Assembly (NCBI RefSeq): GCF_036088315.1 | Contig: NZ_CP107996.1 | Location: forward strand, 1-64,000 | Origin: Streptomyces sp. NBC_00344 | GTDB taxonomy: Bacteria > Actinomycetota > Actinomycetes > Streptomycetales > Streptomycetaceae | DNA length: 64,000 nt | Reading direction: 5' to 3' | Shown here: positions 17,465 to 26,270 of the stretch, piece by piece | Layout: each line of letters starts with the position of its first letter | Position numbering within the stretch: the first letter of the stretch is position 1 | Program-made: the position numbers and the translations under genes | The notes under the pieces: model-generated | The model's database searches: none | Told to the model about the DNA's origin: nothing | Seen by the model: the letters and a program-made list of their open reading frames with translations, nothing else

Positions 17465-17886
17465 GCCCCAAGTCGTGTGGCGAAGAGGTCCCGTTCTGCA
17501 GTGAGCATGTACCCCCAGGCGGGTGGGCTCGCTGCGGCCCAGCCGGCGGAGCGCGACCTGACCGGTATGAAGTCGGGCGTGATCAACCACCTGCTGCGCG
17601 GTGCGGCCGCGCTCTCCCTCATCGCTCTCGCCAGCCCCGCCTCCGCATCCCCCGCTGCGCCAGTCACGAGGCCACCCCCCTGACGCTGAAAGCCGAGGGT
17701 CGGGACAGCAACCACGCCACCTTGCAGGCCGCGACCCTCTACGACCCTGTGACGACAGCACACCGCCGATGGCCACCCGCGTGAACTGCGCGCGGATGGC
17801 CATCAGACGCCGTAGGTCACGGGGCTACTGGCCCCAGTACTGCAGCTGTCGAGACCGCTTCACGCTGCTCGCGTCGTGCCGGGGTC
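17465..17886. other. Degenerate stretch, no supported gene
   Basis: A minus-strand frame ending at 17461 carries WLITPDFIPVRSRSAGWAA and YMLTAERDLFATRLGA, which looks like a truncated C-terminus I cannot name. The plus strand offers MKSGVINHLLRGAAALSLIA (17568 on), a signal-like stretch that stops at 17683. Both may be remnants. Confidence 0.25.
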
Positions 17887-18030
17887 TCAGGAGCTGCAGG
17901 TGTCGAGCACGGAGGTCAGGGCGGTCTTCTCGGGGTCGGTGGTGGTGACGTTGACGACGGATTTGATGTGGGTGTAGTCCTCGCAGTAGGTGCACCAGAA
18001 GGCTTTCAGTCCGCGGGTCCCGAGTCGGAC
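17887..18030 (-). pseudogene. C-terminal remnant of a DUF1524-type HNH endonuclease
   Basis: The tail reads LKAFWCTYCEDYTHIKSVVN then DPEKTALTSVLDTCSS and stops. This Y-C-x-D-Y-x-x-x-K-x-x...EK-x-x-L-x-x-x-L-x-x-C pattern closes secreted DUF1524 HNH endonucleases of actinobacteria. The HNH core is absent. Confidence 0.5.
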
Positions 18031-18059
18031 TTGGAGCTGTTGGACGAGGACGAGGCGAT

Positions 18060-18215
18060 GAAGAGCTGATCCTGCTTACCGTCGTCTACGCCGACGACGA
18101 CCAGGCCCCCGACGGTGTTGGCCATGGCGCACACATCCTTGGCGAGTTCCTTCCTGCCCGCGTCGGTGCCCCGGTAGAAGTCCCTCTTCCAGTCAAGGTC
18201 GACGCCTTCACCTCT
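18060..18215 (-). pseudogene. Fragment of an AlbA_2/Schlafen-type ATP-binding protein
   Basis: VDLDWKRDFYRGTDAGRKEL followed by AKDVCAMANTVGGLVVVGVD and DG is the start of an AlbA_2 domain (the E-x-x-x-L/D-F/W-K...D-V-x-A-M-A-N-x-x-G-G signature). Such proteins are common in defence and regulatory contexts. Everything after the first 45 residues is replaced by Ser-rich nonsense. Confidence 0.6.
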
Positions 18216-18454
18216 TGCCCGGTCACAGCCCTGGACGTCCGCGCAACCCCCTCGGCCTCGCCGACACCTTGAGACACCACGGTCTGCCCGCCCGCGCTGC
18301 ACGGAACACCGCCATGATGGACGCCCTGATAGACCTGCCGCCCATGGTCATCGCCGACCTGCTCGGCATCCACCCCAAGACAGCCGAACGCTGGGCCACC
18401 CTCGCCGGCGGGAACTGGTCCGAATACTTGGCAGCGCGACGGGCCGACCCGTAG
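18187..18454 (+). pseudogene. C-terminal tail of a site-specific integrase
   Basis: LRHHGLPARAARNTAMMDAL followed by DLPPMVIADLLGIHPKTAER and WATLAGGNWSEYLAARRADP matches the tail I know from Streptomyces tyrosine recombinases that lack the standard short ending. The catalytic R, HxxR and Y are upstream in such proteins and are missing here. Confidence 0.6.
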
Positions 18455-18492
18455 AGCTAGGCAGTTGAGCAGGGCAGTGTTCCGAGTCTGCG

Positions 18493-19268
18493 CTATCGGG
18501 GGATGGTGAGCAGGATGCGGCCGTGGGCACCGCCGGCGTCGACGCGGTCGTGAGCCTTGGCGATGTCGTCCAGCGGGTAACAGTCGCCGACGGCGGCGGA
18601 GGTGAGGTCGCGGGCGGGCTGGCGCTTGGCCTCGCCGGGAAAGTCGTCGCTGCCGAGCAGCCGCAGGGTGACGTTGTTGAACAGCAAAGGCCAGAAGGGG
18701 ATCTCAGTGCGGTCCGAGCGGGTGGCGTAGGCGGCGATGACGGCGTTGTTGGCAGCGACGGCGTTGTCGAGATCGGCGTTGTCGGACAGCGCGACCTCGA
18801 TGATCCGGTCGACGCCCTGCGGCGCGTACGCGCGGATGGAAGCGGCGGGGTCGCCAGTGTCCAGGGCGATGGCGTGGGCGACGGCCGGGTCGACGTGGTT
18901 GAGGTCCGCGGTGCGGCGGACGGTGGCGATCACGGTGGCGCCGGCCCAGCGAGCGAGCTGGGCGGCCAGGGAGCCGACGCCGCCGAGAACTCCGTGGACC
19001 AGAACCAGTTGGCCGTCGACCGGGCCGTCGGCGAAGACGGCGCGGTGGGCGGTGATGCCGGAGATGCCGAAGCTCGCCCCCAGCTCGTCACTGAGGTGGT
19101 CGGGCAGAGGTCCGGCTTGGTGGTCAGGTACGACGGTGTACTGGGCGGCGGTGCCGAAGGGGCGGTAGGACTGGGCGCCGTATACCCAGACCCGTTGTCC
19201 GACGCGGTGGGCGTCGACTTGGGGGCCCACGGCGTCGATGACTCCGGCGGCGTCGCTGTACCCGTGTC
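18493..19268 (-). pseudogene. Zinc-free alcohol dehydrogenase/quinone oxidoreductase, 5'-truncated
   Basis: The remaining 258 codons read as an MDR-family NADPH:quinone reductase: YSDAAGVIDAVGPQVDAHRV, VWVYGAQSYRPFGTAAQYTV, the NADPH-binding VHGVLGGVGSLAAQLARWAG and a C-terminal HGRILLTIPR. Roughly the first 60-70 residues are missing; the frame meets a TGA just before GYSD at about 19268, where foreign sequence starts. An internal GTG/ATG could give a 245-aa product lacking part of the catalytic domain. Confidence 0.75.
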
Positions 19269-19384
19269 ACGGTGACTGTGGCGTGCCTTGTGGTCCCCCG
19301 GCCAGTACCTCCACTGGCCGGTCGCGCTGCTTACGCACGAGGTTCTTCTCCTCCGGCGCTATCTCGTCCGGCTTAGACCATGTC

Positions 19385-19693
19385 CTACATGGTGAGGTTG
19401 AGGAACCGTCTGTAGCAGCAGAGCGTGGCGGCGAGTCCGAGAAAGGCCAGGTAGTTGCCTGGATTCCGCTCGTAGCGGTGGTTGAGTCTGCGGTAGCCAG
19501 TCAGCCAGGACATGGTGCGCTCGGTGACCCATCTGCGTCGGCCGAGCCGCTCGCTGGACTCGACTCCCTTGCGGGCAATCCGGACTCCGATGTGCTTGCC
19601 CCACAGCCATTTACGCAGGTGAGGGACGTCGTATGCCTTGTCAGCGTGAGGGCGGACCGGTGTGGATTCGGCAGCGTGGGATTCGTGTCCCAT
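19385..19693 (-). pseudogene. C-terminal part of an IS5-family transposase
   Basis: A 102-codon frame with ADKAYDVPHLRKWLWGKHIG and GRRRWVTERTMSWLTGYRRL, then HRYERNPGNYLAFLGLAATL. R-W-V-x-E-R-T is the block with the third DDE residue of IS5 transposases. The N-terminal two thirds are missing; on the right an ISL3 fragment joins on the opposite strand. Confidence 0.8.
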
Positions 19694-19699
19694 GTGGAA

Positions 19700-20060
19700 A
19701 TGGGACAGCAGTCTTGACCAGTGTCGAAGATCATCGCGTGGTCGATGTCCTCCCGACGCGTGAAGCCGGGCCGCTGGCCGCGTGGCTGATCCGCCACCCC
19801 GGCGTGGAGATTATCTGCCGGGACCGGGCGGGCGCCTACGCCGAGGGGGCCCGGCGCGGGCCCCCGACGCCTTGCAGGTCGCAGACCGGTTCCATCTGTG
19901 GCAGGGCCTCGGCCGAGCCGTGGAGACCTGCGTCGCCGCCCACCGCGACTGCCTGCGCAACCGCCACATCCTGGATGCTCCCGCACCCTGCGCTCGGTCC
20001 TGGCCACGGACACGGGGCAAACCGAACCGGAACCGTCCAATCCGTACGGGCTCGTCGCAC
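19700..20060 (+). pseudogene. ISL3-family transposase fragment with frameshift
   Basis: VVDVLPTREAGPLAAWLIRH, VEIICRDRAGAYAEGARRG and, after a shift near 19860 in a G/C run, APDALQVADRFHLWQGLGRA and VETCVAAHRDCLRNRH. These are the D-R/F-H-L-W blocks of ISL3 transposases. N- and C-termini are missing. Confidence 0.8.
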
Positions 20061-20074
20061 CCGCACTGGCCCGC

Positions 20075-20330
20075 CCGTCCGTGAGCAGACGGGGCGCGCT
20101 CGGACTGGTCGGCGCCGGATCGCATGCGCTGCTCGTCGTGAGTGCCGGGCAGAGCATCGAGGCTCCCTGCGCCGCACCGCACTGCTCGCCCCGCACAACC
20201 TCGATCCCCGGCCGGCCCCGAACGGCCTTCAGATCAACAAGCGCGCGAGCGCCGTTGGCATCAGGGCCTCCGACATCGGCCCCGGCTGGTGGGCGCGGCC
20301 GCGGTCGTGTCGGGAGGGGCGTTGGCAGCC
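20075..20330 (+). pseudogene. Remnant of a molybdopterin-dependent oxidoreductase
   Basis: VSRRGALGLVGAGSHALLVV with SAGQSIEAP, then after a shift LRRTALLAPHNLDPRPAPNG and LQINKRASAVGIRASD. The membrane helix followed by F/L-Q-I-N-K-x-A...G-I resembles the middle of Streptomyces membrane-anchored sulfite-oxidase-fold oxidoreductases. The catalytic Cys domain is not complete. Confidence 0.5.
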
Positions 20331-20466
20331 ATGGGGATATGGTCGCTGTAGGCGCGACCGGTGCGTACGCACTGCGAACGCGTGAGCGCCAGGGGCACGT
20401 GTGTGCGGCCTCAAGACGACAGCCAGGTCCGGGACAGCACAGGACCGGGATACCTGATGGAGTGCC

Positions 20467-21750
20467 ATGACCTCAGCGGGTTCCGGGCAGCAGCAGCCAC
20501 GTGCACGCGCCGCCGTTGTGGCACGTCGCGGCAAAATTTGGCTCGTGCCGACCATCCTGTCCGCGCTGGTGGCACTGTTCCTGTCGCTGCTCTACATGGG
20601 TGGCATTCTCAACTTGAGGGGGAACCTGCACCACCTCCCGATCGCCCTGGTCGATACGGACCAGGGCCCATCGCTGCCAGGACAACGCCAAACCCTGGGC
20701 GAGCAGTTGAGCCGGGCAGTCATCGCATCGACCCCAGCGGGCACTGTGCAGTGGCGCCGAATCGACCAGGCCCAGATGCAGGACCAGCTGGCGTCGGGCA
20801 AGATCTACGGCGCTCTGATCGTCCCAGCGGATTTCACCGCATCGGTGGCGGCGTTGACGACCCCTCGGGCTGCGGTACGGCCCGCCCTCACCGTCCTGAC
20901 CAACCCCGGGCTGGGGAGCCTGGGCTCCTCACTGGCCAGCCAGATCACCCAGGGCGCTGCTCACCAGGCGTCCTTGACGATCGGCCGGCAGCTGACGGCC
21001 CAGGCAACCGGGAAGGGCTCCGACACCAGGCTCCGCGTGCTCCTGGCCGACCCGGTCACCGTCGCCACCCAGGTGGGCCGTCCAATCGGCCGGCACAGCG
21101 GCGTGGGCCTGACGGCCTTTTACTACACGCTGCTCCTGGTACTCGGCGCGTTCGTGGGCGGGAACGTCATCAACAATGGGGTCGACGCAGGCCTGGGCTA
21201 CACCGACAACGAGATCGGGCCCTGGCACAGCCGGCGGCCGACGGTCCCGATCAGCCGCACGCAGACGCTCCTGCTGAAGATGCTCATGACCGCGGGTATC
21301 GCTGTGCTCACCACCAGCCTGATTCTGATCACTACGGTTGCGATCCTGGGCATGGACGCCTCGCACCTACCGCTGCTGTGGGCCTTCTCCTTCTGCGCGA
21401 GCCTGGCTGTGGGCCTGGGGGTGCAGGCCATCAACGCTGCCTTCGGCGGGATCGGCCAGGTGGTGTCCATGTTCGTGTTCATCGCACTGGCCCTGCCGTC
21501 CTCCGGGGCAACGGTGCCCCTGCAGGCCGTTCCTGTTTTCTACCGCTTCCTGGCACTGTTCGAACCGATGCGTCAGCTGAGCGACGGCGTGCGGGCCATC
21601 CTCTACTTCGATGCTCGGGCCGACGCGGGGCTGAGCCGCGGCTGGAGCATGATCGCGATCGGCATCGCCACCGCCTTGCTCTTCGGGTTCGCCATGACTC
21701 GCTACTACGACCGCAAGGGGCTTCACCGACTGACTCCGCGGGCCGCTTGA
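20467..21750 (+). CDS. YhgE/Pip- or DUF3533-type membrane protein (ABC-2 permease-like)
   Basis: A 427-aa protein. One N-terminal helix (about 26-45) is followed by a large outer domain with VDTDQGPSLPGQRQTLGEQL and a K-I-Y-G-A-L-I-V-P-A-D-F motif. Five to six C-terminal helices begin near residue 215 (VGLTAFYYTLLLVLGAFVGG). This is the ABC-2/YhgE-Pip architecture; relatives export or confer tolerance to hydrophobic compounds or support type VII secretion. GGAG stands 5 nt before the ATG. A TetR C-terminal remnant lies just downstream on the other strand, suggesting a lost regulator. Confidence 0.8.
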   Translation: MTSAGSGQQQPRARAAVVARRGKIWLVPTILSALVALFLSLLYMGGILNLRGNLHHLPIALVDTDQGPSLPGQRQTLGEQLSRAVIASTPAGTVQWRRIDQAQMQDQLASGKIYGALIVPADFTASVAALTTPRAAVRPALTVLTNPGLGSLGSSLASQITQGAAHQASLTIGRQLTAQATGKGSDTRLRVLLADPVTVATQVGRPIGRHSGVGLTAFYYTLLLVLGAFVGGNVINNGVDAGLGYTDNEIGPWHSRRPTVPISRTQTLLLKMLMTAGIAVLTTSLILITTVAILGMDASHLPLLWAFSFCASLAVGLGVQAINAAFGGIGQVVSMFVFIALALPSSGATVPLQAVPVFYRFLALFEPMRQLSDGVRAILYFDARADAGLSRGWSMIAIGIATALLFGFAMTRYYDRKGLHRLTPRAA

Positions 21751-21849
21751 ACGGGGCGCCGGGCGCTGCGTGCACCGCAATTGCTGCCAGGTCCCCCTGC
21801 GTGCTGGCGAACACCGTGGCGGTGCAGAGCGGGCCGAGGACGCGGAATC

Positions 21850-22030
21850 GCGTGTGCCCTGAGCGGCCCGGAGCCGCGGCGGACGTGGTCCGGCGTGTCG
21901 GCGCGGGTGTCCGCCTCGGTCGGTGGGAACCGCGGTCGTCGGGCCAGATCTCGGGCGCGGGCCAGACGCGAGTGGTCTTCGATGGCCGCGTGCACGTCGA
22001 CGTAGCCGATGCGAACATCGGGACCACCGT
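21850..22030 (-). pseudogene. IS481-like transposase fragment
   Basis: RIGYVDVHAAIEDHSRLARA, followed in a shifted frame by PEIWPDDRGS. The Y-x-x-V-H-x-A-x-D/E-D-H-S-R-L block contains an IS481/IS3-type catalytic Asp region. The rest is scrambled. Confidence 0.45.
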
Positions 22031-22207
22031 GTCGCTGCCGCGCTCGCACTACGGCACCAGCACTACCGCACGGCCAGCGACCTGCTCGGCAGCCTGCACC
22101 GGGGGCGCTTCCCCGAGGCCGAACTGCGGGCCCGTGGTCTGCGGACGGCTGCGTCGGCGCCCGGTCCGGCCGCGCGTCGCGAGCTGACGCCGGACCCGGC
22201 CCCTGGG

Positions 22208-22445
22208 TCAGTCCGTGCGCTGCTGCGGTTCGGGCTGCCCGATGCCGCTCTCGGTGAGAGCGGTGCGTGCGGCCTGGAGCAGTTCTTCGGAGATCGGGGC
22301 GCCCTGGGTGGCGCGGGCGAGGACAACGGCACCGACCTTGGTGCAGAACTGCGCAAGGCCGTCTTCCTCGCCGGTGGCCAGCCGAGCGGCGCGGTTCGGT
22401 ACCCCGTTGGCGAAGACGTCGTGAGCGCGGGCGGCCTGGTCGGGC
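22208..22445 (-). pseudogene. C-terminal remnant of a TetR-family regulator
   Basis: The frame reads PDQAARAHDVFANGVPNRAA, then GLAQFCTKVGAVVLARATQG and APISEELLQAARTALTESGI. The V-G-A-x-V-L-A-R-A...S-E-E-L-L-x-A-A-R pattern is the end of the ligand domain of many TetR regulators. No helix-turn-helix remains. Its position beside the YhgE/Pip gene suggests it once controlled that gene. Confidence 0.45.
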
Positions 22446-22592
22446 TCGCGCCCCAGTTGGCGGCGAATCCGGAGATGGGGCACCCGTGCCCGGCGTGATC
22501 GCGTGCCAGACCGAGAGGTAGTCCTCGATCAGCGTCCGGGATTCAGCAGCAGCCACGCGCCTGTTAGGTTCTCCGTGGGGGACGGGTCGCCG

Positions 22593-23105
22593 TCGTGCAG
22601 GGGGTCACCGGTACCCGGTCGATGTGATCTCGCACTGCGTGTGGCTGTACTTCCGGTTCCCGCTCAGCTTCCGCGAGGTCGAGGAGCTGATGCTCCAGGG
22701 CGGCGTCATCGTCTCCTACGAGACCGGTGCGCCGCTGGTGTCTGAAGTTCGGCCGGGCGTGCGCCAACGCGCTTCGCCGCCGCTGGCCCCGGCCCCGGCC
22801 CCGGCCCCGGCCAGGCGACAAGTGGCATCTGGACGAGGTCTTCGTCAGGATCACCGGCGAGCTGAAGTATCTGTGGCGGGCCGTCGACCAGGACGGCAAC
22901 GTCCTGGACATCCTGGTGCAGAACCGGCGGGACACGGCTGCGGCCAGGCGGTTCTTCCGCCGCCTGATGAAGAAGACCAGGGCGGTTCCGCGGGTGATCG
23001 TCACGGACAAACTCCGCTCCTACGGCGCGGCCCACCGCGAGGCGATGCCGTCGGTGGAGCACCGATCGCACAAGGGCCTGAACAACCAGGCGATCCACAC
23101 CAGCG
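22593..23105 (+). pseudogene. IS6-family (IS26-like) transposase, frameshifted and truncated
   Basis: VISHCVWLYFRFPLSFREVE with ELMLQGGVIVSYET, then after one extra G (near 22725) RRWCLKFGRACANALRRRWP, GDKWHLDEVFVRITGELKYL with WRAVDQDGNVLDILVQNRRD, and RVIVTDKLRSYGAAHREAMP ending near GLNNQAIH. The catalytic D-x-D/D-K set of IS6 is mostly present, but the last third (with the Glu) is gone. A run of GGCCCC units at about 22786-22812 adds Pro-Arg pairs not normal for the family. Confidence 0.85.
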
Positions 23106-23111
23106 CGACAC

Positions 23112-23330
23112 CGTGGCGAACTCACCCAGACCACGCCAGGTCAGGTGCCCGGCCAAGCGGTGGGCGGCCTGGGCGACCAGCACCACCACGACCAGGTCGT
23201 GGAACAGCTCGAGCGGGCCGACCACACGCTCACGCGGGTGCGCGCCATGGGCGCGCGGAGGCCGCCACAGCTGACGGCGCAGCCGGGCCCAGTGATCACG
23301 TCCCGAGGTCACACCCGCAGCGTGGATCGT
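23112..23330 (-). pseudogene. N-terminal fragment of an LtrA-like membrane protein
   Basis: VVGPLELFHDLVVVVLVAQA followed by AHRLAGHLTWRGLGEFATV matches the first helix region of low-temperature-requirement A proteins (W/P-L-E-L-F-x-D-L-V-x-V-x-x-V-A-Q-x-A). Only this helix and about 30 preceding residues remain before the IS6 fragment. Confidence 0.5.
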
Positions 23331-24286
23331 TAGCGGACGAGAGCCTCGGATACGGCCCACAGACGAGCCGCGTTGTCCCGGTCCAGGGCGTACGGCGCGA
23401 CGCCGGCGGGGGCACCGGCTCGCTCGGCAACCAGCTCGGCCTGCGCACAGTCCTCGAAATAGCGGCCGGTGATGCCCTCCGCCGTCGGTGAGGCGGCCAG
23501 CAGTACCGAGGTCGCGGCACCCTGCTCCACCGTCTTGCCGGGCGGCAGTGCGAGTTCACCCGAGGCGATAAAGGCGGCCACCTGCTCCATGTCGATGTGC
23601 CGGGCCAGGGACGTGTCCGCGATGTTGCCCGGCATCACCGCGTTGGCGGTGACGCCGTCGTCGGCCCATCGCTCGGCGGCACCGACAGCGAAGAGGGCGT
23701 TGGCGGTCTTCGACTGCCCGTAGGAGGTCCACGGGTCGTACGGACGGAAGCGGTAGGCCAGGTCGTCGAAGACGACCGGTGAGAAGAGATGGCCGAGGGA
23801 GCTCACCGATACGACCCGTGCACCCTTCGCCGCTGCGAGCGCCGGACGGAGGCCGGTGGCGAGGGCGAAGTGGCCCAGGTGGTTGACGGCGAACTGCCAT
23901 TCCTGCCCGTCAGGTGTACGGGTGAGCTGCGGCGTGGCCATCACTCCCGCATTGTTGACCAGGATGTGCAGCGGGCCATGCCAGGCCGCCACGAACTCCG
24001 CGGCCGTCGACCGGTCGGCCAGATCGAGCCGCCGCACGGTCAACTTACCTGCTTCGGAGGGCAGTTCCTCTTCCAGGCGTGCCGCCACGCGGGCCCCCGA
24101 TGCGGTGTCCCGCACGGCCAGGGTGACGTCGGCGCCCGCCGCGGCGAGCACCCGGACCGTCTCCACCCCGATTCCGGAACTGGCTCCGGTCACCACGGCC
24201 CGGCGGCCGTGCAGGTCGACACCGTCGATCACCTCGGCGGCTGTGGTGCTCGGCCCGAAGGAGAGAGGGCTGTGAGGTACGGACAT
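23330..24286 (-). CDS. Short-chain dehydrogenase/reductase
   Basis: A 318-aa SDR of the retinol-dehydrogenase/WW-oxidoreductase-like branch. It has TGASSGIG at the Rossmann turn (about 34-41), NNAGVM, and a catalytic Ser in VSVSSLGH followed by Y-G-Q-S-K. AGGAG stands 8 nt before the ATG. Probably an NADP-dependent oxidoreductase; the substrate is unknown. It sits upstream of nothing on its strand and may be a single-gene unit. Confidence 0.9.
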   Translation of the reverse strand: MSVPHSPLSFGPSTTAAEVIDGVDLHGRRAVVTGASSGIGVETVRVLAAAGADVTLAVRDTASGARVAARLEEELPSEAGKLTVRRLDLADRSTAAEFVAAWHGPLHILVNNAGVMATPQLTRTPDGQEWQFAVNHLGHFALATGLRPALAAAKGARVVSVSSLGHLFSPVVFDDLAYRFRPYDPWTSYGQSKTANALFAVGAAERWADDGVTANAVMPGNIADTSLARHIDMEQVAAFIASGELALPPGKTVEQGAATSVLLAASPTAEGITGRYFEDCAQAELVAERAGAPAGVAPYALDRDNAARLWAVSEALVR

Positions 24287-24685
24287 GAGTTGAATCTCCT
24301 GACTGGAAATGACTTCAGAAAACCGAGCCGCACGAAGTCTGTAGCTCGTCCGCCATGCGCGTTCGGCGACTCGGCGATCGGGGTCGGGCGGCGCCCGCCT
24401 ACGTAACGGTCGAACTCGCCGTCCGGAAAGCGGGGCGCTCCGCCTGTTTCGGTGACGAGGGGCGGTTGCCTGGCAAGATGCCGCAACGAGGGGGGGTGCC
24501 GGGCGATGTCGAGGACCTGCTCCTACGGGCCGGCACGACGTTCGACCGCTTGCTTCCCTTGTACGGGCCGATGGGCTGCATCTTTGCCCATGAGAACAGC
24601 CGGGGCGTGCCTTCGCGACCGGACGCGGAGGCGTGGGAACAGCGAAGTGGCCGACGCACAGCAGCGCGGCCGGGCCGCTCCCGGG
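24287..24685. other. Intergenic region between two SDR genes
   Basis: No supported gene. The bases next to 24287 should hold the promoter of the downstream SDR. Frames on both strands are open but have no recognisable product. Confidence 0.35.
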
Positions 24686-25504
24686 TCAGCCCTGCGCGAT
24701 CCGGGAGACGTGCTCCCAGTCGGCCCAGGTCTGAAGGCGCTGGGCGTAGACGGGGTCGATGATCTCGATGGGTTCTGTACCGAACAGCACCCGCAGCGGC
24801 GGGTTCTCGGCATCGACGATCTTCAGCAGGGCGGCGCCTGCGTCGGCGGGGTCGGCATACCGGGCGTCGCCGAAGCGGGCCGCGATGTCCTCGCGGACCT
24901 GGTCGTAGGCGGGGTTCGGCTGGGCGTGCGCGGCGGAGGAGCCGGCCCAGGCGGTGGTGAAGCCACCTGGCTCGACGACAGTCACCTTGATCCCGTGTCC
25001 GACAACTTCCTGGGCAAGGGACTCGCTGAAGCCCTCGAGCGCCCATTTGGACGCGTGGTACGCGCCCAGCGACGGGAACGCGGCGATTCCGCCGACGGAT
25101 GACACCTGCACGATGTGGCCGCTCCTCTGCGCACGCAGGATCGGCAGGACCGCCTGGGTGACCCAGAACGCGCCGAAGAGGTTCGTCTCCATCTGGTCGC
25201 GCAGCTGCTGCTCGTTGATCTCCTCGATCATGCCGAACAGTCCGTAGCCGGCGTTGTTGACCACGACGTCGAGGCGGCCGAACTTGTCGTGCGCGGCGCC
25301 CGCCGCGGCTGCGACAGCCGCTTTGTCGGTGACGTCCAGCGCCAGCGGCAGGACCGCGTCGTCACCGTACTTGGTGACCAGATCGTCCAGTGCGGCCACG
25401 TTCCTGGCGGTCGCGGCGACCCTGTCGCCACGCTGCAGCGCGGACTGGGCGAAGGCACGCCCCAGGCCGCGCGACGTACCGGTAATGAACCAGACCTTGC
25501 TCAT
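24686..25504 (-). CDS. Short-chain dehydrogenase/reductase, TetR-linked
   Basis: A 272-aa classical SDR: TGTSRGLG at residues 8-15, NNAGYGLFG, Ser in VSSVGG and Y-H-A-S-K. The start at 25504 is well supported by GAAGGAG 5-8 nt upstream. It diverges from a TetR regulator with a 113-bp shared intergenic region, the usual layout of a regulator and its target; TetR-SDR pairs of this type respond to small ligands. Cytosolic oxidoreductase, substrate unknown. Confidence 0.9.
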   Translation of the reverse strand: MSKVWFITGTSRGLGRAFAQSALQRGDRVAATARNVAALDDLVTKYGDDAVLPLALDVTDKAAVAAAAGAAHDKFGRLDVVVNNAGYGLFGMIEEINEQQLRDQMETNLFGAFWVTQAVLPILRAQRSGHIVQVSSVGGIAAFPSLGAYHASKWALEGFSESLAQEVVGHGIKVTVVEPGGFTTAWAGSSAAHAQPNPAYDQVREDIAARFGDARYADPADAGAALLKIVDAENPPLRVLFGTEPIEIIDPVYAQRLQTWADWEHVSRIAQG

Positions 25505-25576
25505 GACTTCTCCTTCGGGGTCGGCCTCCCGGAACTGACCTCCCGGGGCCGATTTCACCGTAACCCACAAAGTTAG

Positions 25577-25601
25577 ACTCGTCCAAATATACACTCGTCC
25601 A
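25577..25601. promoter_or_regulatory. Direct repeat between divergent SDR and TetR genes (putative operator)
   Basis: ACTCGTCCA occurs at 25577-25585 and again at 25593-25601, 16 bp apart start to start (about one and a half helical turns), in an AT-rich spot unlike its surroundings. It lies 16-40 bases before the TetR start and about 75 bases before the SDR start. Placement fits an autoregulated TetR operator; binding is inferred. Confidence 0.55.
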
Positions 25602-25617
25602 TAAATCAAAACGTACA

Positions 25618-26253
25618 ATGCCGCACATGGCAGGAACCATGAATCTGCGAGAGCGCAAGAAGCTGGCGACCTGGCGCGCCATCCGCTCCGCCGCCCTGGC
25701 ACTCTTCGACGAGTCGGGCTTCGAGACCACGACCGTCGAGCAGATCGCGGCCGCAGCGAACGTCTCGCGCGCCACCTTCTTCAACTACTTCGCCAGCAAG
25801 GAGGCTGTTGTCTTCGACCAGGACCCCGAGGAGCGGCGCCATTGGCAGGCCCTGATGAACAACCGCCCCGCCGACGAGCCCCTCTGGGACTCGCTGACCG
25901 CCATCTTGACGGGGTTCTGCGAAAGCCTGCGCGAGCGCATGCCGCTACAGCGCCGACTCAAGACGCAGTCACCCGCCCTCGCCCAGTCGGGCCAGAGCTT
26001 CGGCGAGCAGTTCTTCACCGATCTGCGGAACTGGGTGGCGGACCGCACCACCAAGTCAGACGAGTTGACCGCGACCTTGCGCCTGAACCTCGCCGTGGCC
26101 GCCACCCACACCGCCTATCAGACCTGGCCCGAAGACGAGTCCTTCGACGTTTTTCTACGACGCCTCGAACACTGCCTCCTCCAGACAGGCTCCGGCGCGC
26201 CCTCGGCGCGACGCGCGTCAGGCGCAGTGGGCGAGGCGTCGCAACTGCCCTGA
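25618..26253 (+). CDS. TetR-family transcriptional regulator
   Basis: A 211-aa regulator. The N-terminal HTH (about 10-60) reads RKKLATWRAIRSAALALFDE then TTTVEQIAAAANVSRATFFN, with Y-F-A-S-K-E, the canonical TetR DNA-binding block. The ligand domain is unassigned. It diverges from the SDR at 24686-25504 and very likely represses it and itself through the direct repeat in between. The convergent aldo/keto reductase ends 18 bp after its stop. Confidence 0.9.
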   Translation: MPHMAGTMNLRERKKLATWRAIRSAALALFDESGFETTTVEQIAAAANVSRATFFNYFASKEAVVFDQDPEERRHWQALMNNRPADEPLWDSLTAILTGFCESLRERMPLQRRLKTQSPALAQSGQSFGEQFFTDLRNWVADRTTKSDELTATLRLNLAVAATHTAYQTWPEDESFDVFLRRLEHCLLQTGSGAPSARRASGAVGEASQLP

Positions 26254-26270
26254 TGCGAGAGGGACGGGGG

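Noticed and set aside
20361..22187. 608-codon plus-strand frame
   Set aside because: It is an out-of-frame shadow of the YhgE/Pip-type gene; composition is Pro/Arg/Gly nonsense without motifs.
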